A DNA stretch of 64,000 nt from NCBI RefSeq assembly GCF_001315015.1, contig NZ_CP012916.1:212001-276000 (forward strand), in the 5' to 3' direction. Made by a program: the position numbers and the translations under genes. Numbering within the stretch: position 1 is the first letter of the stretch; each line of letters opens with the position of its first letter. Below the pieces are notes generated by a model. It made no database searches. It had not been told where the DNA came from and saw nothing but the letters and a program-made list of their open reading frames with translations. This DNA comes from Azospirillum brasilense. Lineage in GTDB: Bacteria; Pseudomonadota; Alphaproteobacteria; Azospirillales; Azospirillaceae. Below are positions 25,755 to 38,100 of this stretch, piece by piece.

Positions 25755-26168
25755 CGCTGGTCCGTGGTGACGCGGTCGGACGGTCCGCTTCCTTTGTGGT
25801 GAATACCGGCACGGTCACGGCATTCCGGACCTGTGACAATGCTGTGCGGTGTTTTGCACGCAAATGCTTGACGCCGCCGCGCCGTGCGCTCGCCAGGGGC
25901 GAAATCGCTGCGTGAAAAGCATACCAATATATGCATTCATTTCAGTAATGAAATAAAGAGCGCCCCGCAGAAACAAATGCGTCGAGTTATGACGCGCTGT
26001 TCTCCTCGATGAGGCGAATCGACGCAAATCGGGCGCCTCTTTTGCTGTTTTTATAGACACACGCGCTGTCAACCACTGCGATAAGGTGGTATTCTCCCGC
26101 AGGCTATTCACTTTTTGGTGACCGCTTTGGACGTAGGGTCGGGCGGTGTCGCGTATGGCGGGAGACGG
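25755..26168. promoter_or_regulatory. 414-base leader region of the giant surface-protein gene
   Basis: No gene seen. The stretch 25910-26100 is relatively AT-rich and includes dyad motif C. A longer reading of the giant ORF starts at TTG 26115 but has no ribosome-binding site. The promoter of the giant gene should be here; boxes cannot be named reliably. Confidence 0.5.
25920..25935 (+). promoter_or_regulatory. Dyad motif C, upstream of giant surface-protein gene
   Basis: CATACCAATATATGCA, inside a perfect GCATA-N6-TATGC dyad (25919-25934). It lies about 235 bases before the giant gene's start and closely matches motif B and more loosely motif A. Confidence 0.45.
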
Positions 26169-29100
26169 ATGATGGCGCGCAAGCGTGGTTCGAACGGCAA
26201 CGGTGTGACTGGGCGGTCCGGCAAGACGCACAAGCCGTCCTCATCGATGTTCGCGATGGCTCTCGAACCGCGCTTCATGTTCGACGCCGCGGGCGCCGTC
26301 ACGGTTGCCGAGGTTCATCATCAACCCGATCAGCCCGCGCCGGGGGACAAGGGCGCCGCCAAGGCCGCCGACGCTGACAAACTCGTCGATTGGGCCATCA
26401 AGGAGTCGACCGTTCCAGCCGCGTCGTCGTCCCCGGCCGCCTCGACTCCATCACCCACCGAACCTGCGGCGGTGACGGCGCGGCTCGCCGGGCTCCAGGG
26501 AGCGGCCCGGTCGGTGGTGTTCGTCGACACCAGCGTGTCCGACTACCAGACGCTGCTCAAGGACATCGCCCCCGACGCCAAGGTTGTCCTCCTCGACCCC
26601 CAGCAGGAGGCGCTCGGCCAGATGGCGAAGGCGCTGTCCGGGATGTCCGGCCTGGATTCCGTCCAGGTCGTCAGCCATGGCGGCGAGGGTCATCTCTACA
26701 TGGCCGGCCGCGTGTACTGGACGGCGGGGTTGGACAACCGCGCCGCCGATTTCCAGACGATCGGTGCCGCGCTGCGGCCCGGCGGTGACATTCTCTTCTA
26801 CGCCTGCAACGTTGGAGCGGGAGAGGCCGGCAAGGAGTTCGTGGAGACGGTCCACCGGCTGACCGGCGCCGATGTCGCCGCTTCCAGCGACGACACCGGC
26901 AGCGGCGCGGGCAAGAACTGGACCCTGGAGGTGAAGTCCGGTTCGATCGAAGCCTCGAACCCCTTCGCCGCGACGTCGATGGAGGCCTTCTCCGGCACCA
27001 TGGCGGATCTGGTGGTCACGTCCGCCACTGGTGGGGCATCGGTTTCCGGGTCTCTTTCCCATGCGATCGTGGGCGCCACCGACGGCCAGGTCATCCTCTT
27101 CTCGCCGACACTCGTCGGTTCGAAGGTGCGGATCGGCGATGCCACCAACACGGCGTTGCAAGTCATCACGGACAAGGGTCTGACGATCAACGGCGATGTC
27201 GACGGCGATGGAATCGCGGACATCGTTCTCAGCGGCGACAACAACAACGACAACGTCACCGACACGTCGGATTATCGCGGCATCCATATGAACGCGAGCG
27301 GTTTCACGCTCAACCTCAAGAACCTGACCTTCGAGCGGTTCTATAACGGGGGGCCGGCACTCCAAGGCGTCGTGTGGGCGCAGGCCGGAACATTGAATAT
27401 TGAAGGCGTAACCTTTCGCTACAATTACGGAACGGCTGTCACTGCTTACGCAGCTGCAACGTTGAGCATTAAGAATTCGTCATTCCTTGACGGTATGGGC
27501 ACTGGAACGAGCACGAATTATTTCGCTGCGATTCGTTCTGTCGCATCGTCTTTGGTCGTCGACAACACGGTTATTGCCAACAACAGCTATGCAAGCACAT
27601 ATAACGACGCCAATTTGCTGGGCGGGATGATTGTCATAAGCCCGAGTACTGGGCAAACCGCCGCGGCCTTTGATGCCAAGATTCGCAACACCACGATTGT
27701 CAACAACGTAACAAGCAACACGCCGACCAACAACCCGCAGTCCAGCGGCCATGCCACTGCGGGCATCTCCGTCTACGGAGCGTCGGCAAATGCCGGCTCG
27801 AAACTTCTGGTCACCAACACGATCATCGCTGGGAACAGTGGCAACCATAAAGGTGTCGCCCTTACCGATCCGAACTCCATCAAAATCACCAGCGGTGCAT
27901 CCGCAAATGTCGCCCTGACCGACGTGAACAACTACATGGGCACCATCGGCGGGACAGCGACGTTCCATGACGCGGCCAATCGCGATTACCGCCCAGCTGC
28001 GACAGCGACGTCCTTCATCAACGCGGGCAACGGCACCACGGTGGCGAACACCGGCGGAAACTACGACATCCGCGGCATGGACCGTATCCGCGACGGGGCG
28101 CTCGATCTCGGCGCCTACGAGGTGCATTGGAACGTGGGCGAGCCGTCCGTCGACCTGAACGGGGTGGGCGCCGGCACCGGGGAGTCCGTCAGCACCTCCA
28201 CGCCCGCGTCCGGTGTGCTGATCGCCTCCAACGCCGTCCTGACCCAGACCGACAGCGACACCCGTCTGCTCGGCGCCACGATCACCCTGTCCGGGACGTC
28301 GGATGGTGCGGCGGAAATGCTGAGCATGCTTTCGGCGTCCGTGGCGACGGCCAGAGGCTACGGCATCAGCGTCACCGGCAACGACACGACGACGATCACC
28401 CTGAGGGGCGCCGCAGATCTGGCGGACTATCAGGCGGTGGTTCGGCTGATCCAGTACAAGAACACTGCCGGCAGTTTCACCACGGGCACCCGCACCGCCA
28501 CGGTCACCGTCAACGACGGCGAAACGACCAGCACCGCGCGGACCAGTTCCATCACCCTCAACGCTGGCGGGTCGGACACCACACCGCCGACCGTCTCCAG
28601 CATCGCGGTGTCAGGCACGCCGGCGGCTAATGCATCCTCGGTCAGCTACACCGTCACCTTCAGCGAGGGCGTGACGGGGGTGGATGCCGCTGACTTCACG
28701 CTGGCGACGACGGGCACCGCCAACGGCACGATCGGTACCGTCACTCAGGTCTCGTCCAGCGTCTACACCGTGACGGTCACCGGTGTCACCGGCACCGGCA
28801 CGCTGGGACTGAACCTCAAGGGCAGCGGCACCGGCATCAAGGACACGGCGAACAACGACATCACAGCCGGCTTTACCGGCAGCACCCACACGGTGGACCG
28901 GGACGCGCCGGTCTTCACGTCCTCCGCCACGCCTTCGGTTCCGGAGAACACGACGGCGGTCGTCACGCTGGCCGCGACGGACAGCAACGGCCCGGTCACC
29001 TACAGCTTGGTTGGCGGCGCCGATCAGGCGAGCTTCTCGCTGTCCGGCGCGGCGCTGACCTTCGCCACCGCACCGGATTACGAATCGCCCACGGATTCGG

Positions 29101-32100
29101 ACGGCAACAACGTCTACGTCGTCATCGTGCGAGCCACGGACGCCAACGGCAACACCACCGACCAGACGATTTCGGTGACGGTCACCGACGTGAACGAGGC
29201 GTCCCCTTCCGCCGCTCCGGTCGTCAGCGGACTGAGCATCCTCGACCTGAAGATGTACGTCACGGACGGGGACGATTTCACCGGCGGCGCCAACGACTCC
29301 GCGACCGCGGTGCCGGTGGGCGTGCCAGGGAGCGTCGATTACCAAGCCTATGCCAGCTTCGATATGGATGTGGAGTTCCTGAGCGGCACGGCAGCCCGCA
29401 TCACCCTCGTGGTTCCGCCGACTGGCTTCAACACGCAAGGCGGCAATTTTACCTTCAGCTTCACCTTCGAGAACGGGCCCAACGGCAGCCTCGGTTCCTT
29501 CACGCAGGTGACCAAGAATCTGACGTCGTCCAGCGCGAACTTCGCGAACGAAAGCCAGATCGTCGGAAGCGTCAACGGCAAGGTCTTCTCGTTCTACGTG
29601 CCGGGTACCTTCGCGCCGACCGGCCAAGGCGTCGCGGTCGGAGACAAGCTGGTCTTCGACATCGTCATGTCGGTCCAGCCGAGCGAAACCCTGTCCTACA
29701 CGGCCGGCTCCGGCGCCCAGGTGATCGACCAGGGAACGGCTGCGGCGGTCACCGACAGCGACAGCACCACGTTCAACGGCGGCAACCTGACGGTGGCGGT
29801 CGACGGCGTGACGGCCAACGACGTGCTGGGCATCCGCAATCAGGGCACCGGCGCCGGTCAGATCGGTGTGAGCGGCAGCAATGTCACCTACGGCGGATCG
29901 GTCATCGGTACGGTGGCGGGCGGCAATGGCGCCGATCTGATCATCACGTTCAACGCAAACGCCGATGCGGCGGCGGTCAGTGCGCTGATGGCCAACATCA
30001 CCTACGCCACGACGAGCACCGCCAACAGCTCGCGGCTGGTCAGCTTCACCGTCACCGATGACACCGGCAACACCTCCCTGCCTGGTTTCGTTGGCGTTTC
30101 CGTGGCCGCAGGCGACACCACAGCCCCGGCGGTCAACAGCATCGCGGTGTCCGGCACGCCGGCGGCCAACGCATCCTCGATCACCTACACCGTGACGTTC
30201 AGCGAAGGCGTATCCGGCGTGGACGCCGCCGATTTCACGCTGGCGACGACCGGTACGGCCTCCGGCACGATCGGCACCGTCACCCAGGTGTCCGCCAGTG
30301 TTTACACGGTTTCGGTCACCGGCATCTCCGGCGCCGGAACGCTGGGGCTGAACTTGAAGGGCACAGGCACCGGCATCAAGGACACGGCGAACAACGACAT
30401 CGCCGCGGGCTTCACCGGCGGCACCCACACGGTGGATCAAGTGGCGCCGACCTTCGACGTCGCCGCCGCCACCTCCAGCATCACCAACACCGGCTTCACT
30501 TTGTCCGCCAGCCTCAACGAGGCGGGGACAATCTACTATGTCCTGGTCCCCCGCAACGCGACCGCCCCGACCGCCGCGGAAGTGGAAACGGGCACGGCCT
30601 CCGGCGGCGGAACCGCGCTGAAGTCCGGAAGCCTGAGCGCGTCGTCGGCGCCGTTCGACGGCAGCGGATCGATCACCGGCCTGACCGTCGGCACCGCCTA
30701 CGACCTCTATGTCGTGGCGAAGGACAGTGCCGGGAATCTCATGAGTGCGCCGGTCAAGGTCAGCGTCACGACAACGGGTGGAGCCACCAACGGCGCGCCG
30801 GTGAACAGCGTTGTGCCGACTGTGACGGGGACGGCGACGGTGGGCAACACGCTGTCCGGGGGGAGTGGCACCTGGAGCGATCCGGACGGTGACTCGCTGA
30901 GCTACAGCTACCAGTGGTACCGGGCCGACGACGTCAACGGCACCAACGCCGCCTCGATCAGCGGGGCGACGAGCTCCAACTACACGCTGACGACGTCGGA
31001 CGCGCACAAGTACCTGCGCGTCGTGGTGACGGCCAACGACGGCAACTCCAACACAACGACCGCCTATTCCGCCTACACCGCCATTCTGAACAGCGCGCCG
31101 GTGAACGGCGCGGTGCCGACCGTGACGGGCACGGCGACGGTGGGCAACGCGCTGAGCACGACGAACGGCACCTGGAGCGATCCGGACGGCGACGGCCGGA
31201 GCTACAGCTACCAGTGGTACCGGGCCGACGACGTCAACGGCACCAACGCCGCCTCGATCAGCGGGGCGACCGGCTCCAACTACACGCTGACCGCCTCGGA
31301 CGCTCACAAGTACCTGCGCGTCGTGGTGACGGCCAACGACGGCAAGGGCGGCACGCCGACGGCGAGCTCGGGCTACACGGAGATCCTCAACAGCGCGCCG
31401 GTGAACAGCGCGGTGCCGACCGTGACGGGCACGGCGACGGTGGGCAACGCGCTGTCGACCACCAACGGCACCTGGAGCGATCCGGACGGCGACGGCCGGA
31501 GCTACAGCTACCAGTGGTACCGGGCCGACGACGTCAACGGCACCAACGCCGCCTCGATCAGCGGGGCGACCGGCTCCAGCTACACGCTGACCGCCTCGGA
31601 CGCCCACAAGTACCTGCGCGTCGTGGTGACGGCCAACGACGGCAAGGGCGGCACGCCGACGGCGAGCTCGGGCTACACGGAGATCCTCAACAGCGCGCCG
31701 GTGAACAGCGCGGTGCCGACCGTGACGGGCACGGCGACGGTGGGCAACGCGCTGTCGACCACCAACGGCACCTGGAGCGATCCGGACGGCGACGGCCGGA
31801 GCTACAGCTATCAGTGGTACCGGGCCGACGACGTCAACGGCACCAACGCCGCCTCGATCAGCGGGGCGACGAGCTCCAGCTACACGCTGACCGCCTCGGA
31901 CGCCCACAAGTACCTGCGCGTCGTGGTGACGGCCAACGACGGCAAGGGCGGCACGCCGACGGCGAGCTCGGGCTACACGGAGATCCTCAACAGCGCGCCG
32001 GTGAACAGCGCGGTGCCGACCGTGACGGGCACGGCGACGGTGGGCAACGCGCTGTCGACCACCAACGGCACCTGGAGCGATCCGGACGGCGACGGCCGGA

Positions 32101-35100
32101 GCTACAGCTATCAGTGGTACCGGGCCGACGACGTCAACGGCACCAACGCCGCCTCGATCAGCGGGGCGACGAGCTCCAGCTACACGCTGACCGCCTCGGA
32201 CGCCCACAAGTACCTGCGCGTCGTGGTGACGGCCAACGACGGCAAGGGCGGCACGCCGACGGCGAGCTCGGGCTACACGGAGATCCTCAACAGCGCGCCG
32301 GTGAACAGCGCGGTGCCGACCGTGACGGGCACGGCGACGGTGGGCAACGCGCTGTCGACCACCAACGGCACCTGGAGCGATCCGGACGGCGACGGCCGGA
32401 GCTACAGCTACCAGTGGTACCGGGCCGACGACGTCAACGGCACCAACGCCGCCTCGATCGCCGGAGCGACGAGCTCCAACTACACGCTGACCGCCTCGGA
32501 CGCCCACAAGTACCTGCGCGTCGTGGTGACGGCCAACGACGGCAAGGGCGGCACGCCGACGGCGAGCTCGGGCTACACGGAGATCCTCAACAGCGCGCCG
32601 GTGAACAGCGCGGTGCCGACCGTGACGGGCACGGCGACGGTGGGCAACGCGCTGTCGACCACCAACGGCACCTGGAGCGATCCGGACGGCGACGGCCGGA
32701 GCTACAGCTACCAGTGGTACCGGGCCGACGACGTCAACGGCACCAACGCCGCCTCGATCGCCGGAGCGACGAGCTCCAACTACACGCTGACCGCCTCGGA
32801 CGCCCACAAGTACCTGCGCGTCGTGGTGACGGCCAACGACGGCAAGGGCGGCACGCCGACGGCGAGCTCGGGCTACACGGAGATCCTCAACAGCGCGCCG
32901 GTGAACGGCGCGGTGCCGACCGTGACGGGCACGGCGACGGTGGGCAACGCGCTGTCGACCACCAACGGCACCTGGAGCGATCCGGACGGCGACGGCCGGA
33001 GCTACAGCTACCAGTGGTACCGGGCCGACGACGTCAACGGCACCAACGCCGCGTCGATCAGCGGGGCGATCAGCTCCAGCTACACGCTGACCACATCGGA
33101 TGCGCACAAGTACCTGCGCGTCGTGGTGACGGCCAACGACGGCAAGGGCGGCACGCAGACGGCGAGCTCGGGCTACACGGAGATCCTCAACAGCGCGCCG
33201 GTGAACAGCGCGGTGCCGACCGTGACGGGCACGGCGACGGTGGGCAACGCGCTGTCGACCACCAACGGCACCTGGAGCGATCCGGACGGCGACGGCCGGA
33301 GCTACAGCTATCAGTGGTACCGGGCCGACGACGTCAACGGCACCAACGCCGCCTCGATCAGCGGGGCGACGAGCTCCAGCTACACGCTGACCGCCTCGGA
33401 CGCCCACAAGTACCTGCGCGTCGTGGTGACGGCCAACGACGGCAAGGGCGGCACGCCGACGGCGAGCTCGGGCTACACGGAGATCCTCAACAGCGCGCCG
33501 GTGAACAGCGCGGTGCCGACCGTGACGGGCACGGCGACGGTGGGCAACGCGCTGTCGACCACCAACGGCACCTGGAGCGATCCGGACGGCGACGGCCGGA
33601 GCTACAGCTACCAGTGGTACCGGGCCGACGACGTCAACGGCACCAACGCCGCCTCGATCAGCGGGGCGACGAGCTCCAGCTACACGCTGACCGCCTCGGA
33701 CGCCCACAAGTACCTGCGCGTCGTGGTGACGGCCAACGACGGCAAGGGCGGCACGCCGACGGCGAGCTCGGGCTACACGGAGATCCTCAACAGCGCGCCG
33801 GTGAACAGCGCGGTGCCGACCGTGACGGGCACGGCGACGGTGGGCAACGCGCTGTCGACCACCAACGGCACCTGGAGCGATCCGGACGGCGACGGCCGGA
33901 GCTACAGCTACCAGTGGTACCGGGCCGACGACGTCAACGGCACCAACGCCGCCTCGATCGCCGGAGCGACGAGCTCCAACTACACGCTGACCGCCTCGGA
34001 CGCCCACAAGTACCTGCGCGTCGTGGTGACGGCCAACGACGGCAAGGGCGGCACGCCGACGGCGAGCTCGGGCTACACGGAGATCCTCAACAGCGCGCCG
34101 GTGAACGGCGCGGTGCCGACCGTGACGGGCACGGCGACGGTGGGCAACGCGCTGTCGACCACCAACGGCACCTGGAGCGATCCGGACGGCGACGGCCGGA
34201 GCTACAGCTACCAGTGGTACCGGGCCGACGACGTCAACGGCACCAACGCCGCGTCGATCAGCGGGGCGATCAGCTCCAGCTACACGCTGACCACATCGGA
34301 TGCGCACAAGTACCTGCGCGTCGTGGTGACGGCCAACGACGGCAAGGGCGGCACGCCGACGGCGAGCTCGGGCTACACGGAGATCCTCAACAGCGCGCCG
34401 GTGAACAGCGCGGTGCCGACCGTGACGGGCACGGCGACGGTGGGCAACGCGCTGTCGACCACCAACGGCACCTGGAGCGATCCGGACGGCGACGGCCGGA
34501 GCTACAGCTACCAGTGGTACCGGGCCGACGACGTCAACGGCACCAACGCCGCGTCGATCAGCGGGGCGATCAGCTCCAGCTACACGCTGACCACATCGGA
34601 TGCGCACAAGTACCTGCGCGTCGTGGTGACGGCCAACGACGGCAAGGGCGGCACGCAGACGGCGAGCTCGGGCTACACGGAAATCCTCAACAGCGCGCCG
34701 GTGCTGAGCACGGATGCGCGCAGCCTGACCGCCATCGAGGAGGACGCCACAGGCAACAACGGTGACACCGTGGCGGCCATTCTGGCCTCCGCCGGCACGG
34801 CCACCGATGTCGACGGCAACGCGCTGGGCATCGCGATCACCGCGATCGACAGCAGCAACGGCACATGGCAGTACAAGAGCGGGGCCGGGACCTGGACCAC
34901 CATCACCGGCGTCTCGGGCGCGTCAGCCCTGCTGCTCGCCGGCACCGACCGTGTGCGCTTCGTCCCGAACGCCGACTACAACGGATCGGTCGTCAACGGC
35001 ATCACCTTCAAGGCGTGGGATCAGACCTCCGGCACGGCTGGCACGACGGTCGGTAACGACACCACCGCGAACGGAGGGCTGGGCGCCGGCGGCCAGTTCA

Positions 35101-38100
35101 GCGTCGCGAGCGCGACGGTGGACATCGAGGTGGCGGCGGTCAATGACGCCCCGGTGCTGACCGACAGCGTGCTGACCCTGCCCAGCGTCGCCCAGGCCGC
35201 AGGCGCGCCGAACGGTGCCGTCGGTGTAGCCGTGTCGTCCCTGGTGGCGCTCGGCGCGAACGTGTCCGACGTGGACAGCGGCGCCGTCACAGGCATCGCA
35301 CTGGTCGGCCTGGACAATTCGGAAGGGGGCATCTGGTACTACAGCACCGACGGCGGCACCAGTTGGACCGCGGTCGGCACTGTGAACGACAGCGGAAACG
35401 CGCTGCTGTTGCGCACGACGGACCGGCTCTACTATCAGCCGACGGGCGCCAACGCAGGCATCCTCAGCGCCGCGATCACCTTCCGCGCCTGGGACCAGAC
35501 CAGTGGCACCGCCGGGACCAAGGTGGCGACCGCGGGTGGTGGCGGGATTTCCGCCTTCTCTGCGGCAACGGACACCGCCAGCCTCTCGATCACTCCGGCT
35601 GCCCTCGGGAGCGCCGTGACCCTGGCGCCCGCGTCAGACACGGGCAACAGCAACACGGACAACATCACCAAGGCGAGCAGCGTCACCTTCAACGGCAGCG
35701 GCGCCAACGCCAACGCCAACACGACGGTGCGGCTCTACGCCAACGGCTCGCTCGTGGCGACCACTGCGGCCGACGCGTCGGGCGCCTACAGCTTCACCGG
35801 CGTCGACGTGTCCGGCCTCAGCGGTGCGGTCGACTTTACCGTCCGTCAGGTCATCGCCGGGATGGAAAGCGCTGACTCCGCTGTTCGGACCGTCACCTTC
35901 GACCGCACGGCGCCGACCGTCTCCATCACCACGGTGACAGGCGACAACGTGCTGAACGCGGCGGAAAGCGCGGTGCCCCAGACGGTGGCCGGCACCACTA
36001 CGGGTGTCGAGGACGGCCAGACGGTCACGGTGACGCTGAACGGCAAGACCTACAGCACGACGGTGACCAACAACGCCTGGAGCCTGTCCATCCCCTCCGC
36101 CGACCTGCTGGCGTTGCCGGACGGCGGCGCCTACACCATCACCGCCGATCTGGCGGATGTGGCGGGCAACGCCGCGGTTCAGGCGACGCGCAGCGTCTCG
36201 GTCGACCGCACGCCGCCAACCCTCGCCATCGCCACGGTGGCGGGCGACAACGTGCTGAACGCCGCGGACAGCGCGGTGGGACAGACGGTGTCGGGCGTCA
36301 CCAACGGTGTCGAGGACGGCCAGACGATCACGGTGATGCTGAACGGCAAGTCCTACAGCACAACGGTGACCAACAACCGCTGGAGCCTGACCGTCCCGTC
36401 CGGCGACCTGCTGGCGCTGACCGACGGCGCCAACTACACCGTCACCGCCAGCCTCACCGACGCGGCGGGCAACCCCACCCAGGCGACCCGAAACGTGTCG
36501 GTGGACCGCACGCCGCCGTCGGTGGTCAGCGTCACGCCTCCCCCGGCGCGGACCTATCTGCCGGGCGAGACGGTCAGCTTCTTCGTGCAGCTCAGCGAAG
36601 CGTCCATCATCAACGGCGGCAGTCCGGTTCTGGAACTCGCGGTCGGAAGCGAGATCCGCAACGCCGTCTACAACGCGGCGGGCAGCACCGGCACGCTGCT
36701 GCGGTTCGACTATGTCGTCCCGGTCGGCGACCGCGCGCCGCAGGGCATCGCGGTCCTGGGGCTGGCGCTGAACGGCTCGATCGTGACGGACGCGGCCCAG
36801 GGACCGCTGGTGACGGCCCTGAAGGGAGTCGGCGACACCAGCCAAGTGCGCATCGACACCCCGATCCCGGCGAAGCCGGTCGGGACGGCGCTGAGCGGCC
36901 TGTCCGACTCCGGTATGTCGGCGACGGACCGGCTGACCAACGTGACGAGGCCGACGCTCTCCGGCACCGCGGAGGCGAACGCCACCGTGACCGTGCTGGT
37001 GGACGGCAAGGCGGTGGGGACCGCCGTGGCTGACGAGAACGGCTTCTGGGTCCATCGACTCCAGACGGCGCTGAGCGACGGAACGCACAGCATCACGACC
37101 ACGGCGACCAATCGGTTCGGCATCGTCAGCGATCCGTCCGACGCGTTGGCCGTGGTGATCGACACCGCGGTGCCGGTGGCGCCAGCACCCTCGGTGACCA
37201 GCGCCACCGTCGCCGGTGCGGCGGCGGGTGAGCGGATTTCCGGGATCGCCACGCCATCCTTGGCCGGGACGACGGAAGCCGGCAGCACGGTGAATGTGCT
37301 GGTCGACGGCAAGGTCGCCGGAACGGCGCTCGCCGACGCCAACGGCGCCTGGACCTTCCAGTTCACAGCGGCGCTGGCCGACGGCACCCACAGCCTGCAG
37401 GTGCAGGCCACCGACAAGGCCGGCAACGTCAGCAGCCTGTCGGCGGTCACCACCCTGACCATCGACACCACGCCGCCGCTCGCCCCGACGGTGACGCTGA
37501 ACACCACCGTCGGCAGCACGCCGGTCGTGCAGGGCACTGCCGAGGCGAACAGCCTGGTCACAGTGACGATCAACGGGCAAGCGGTCGGTACGGCGCGCGC
37601 CAGCGCGGCCGGCGCCTGGCAACTGGCCCTGGCTGGCGACCTGAGCGTCGGCAGCTACGTGATCGCGGCCAAGGCGAGCGATGCGGTGGGCAATACCGGC
37701 AGTGCCGGCACGACCACCTACTCGGTGGCTCCGCCTCCGCCTCCGCCGGCCGTGGTGGTGGCCTCCACAGGGAACACGACGACGGCGGCGTCCTCGTCCA
37801 ACTTTGCGGTCGCAACGGCCGCCGGGACCGGGACAACGCAGACGACCGGGCCGACGCTGGGCACAGCCCCGACCCTGCCTAGCCTGCAGATGAGCAGTGA
37901 CGCGGGCCGCGTCATCACCAGCTCGTCGATCGGCAACGGGAGCGGTACCGGCAATGGAAACAGCAGCACGGACGCCGGGCGCTCGATCACCATCGGCAAC
38001 CTCGGCAACTCCTCCAGCAGCGACGCCGGACGTTCAATCACCATCTCCGCGATGGGCGGGGCTCCCTCCGGCGGTGGCACAGCGAGTTCGTCGAGCGGGG

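Noticed and set aside
28611..34607. 1,998-codon open frame on the minus strand
   Set aside because: It lies opposite the giant gene, consists of the 300-bp repeats read backwards, and has repetitive Arg/Val/Ala composition typical of antisense GC-rich frames. No ribosome-binding site or family resemblance.
30795..34694. CRISPR array
   Set aside because: Units are 300 bp, contiguous, without unique spacers, and code for Ig-like domains in a continuous frame.
30914..34765. 1,283-codon plus-strand frame within the repeats
   Set aside because: Out-of-frame reading of the same repeats, with Arg/Gln/Gly-rich nonsense composition. Exact 300-bp periodicity keeps all frames open by chance.
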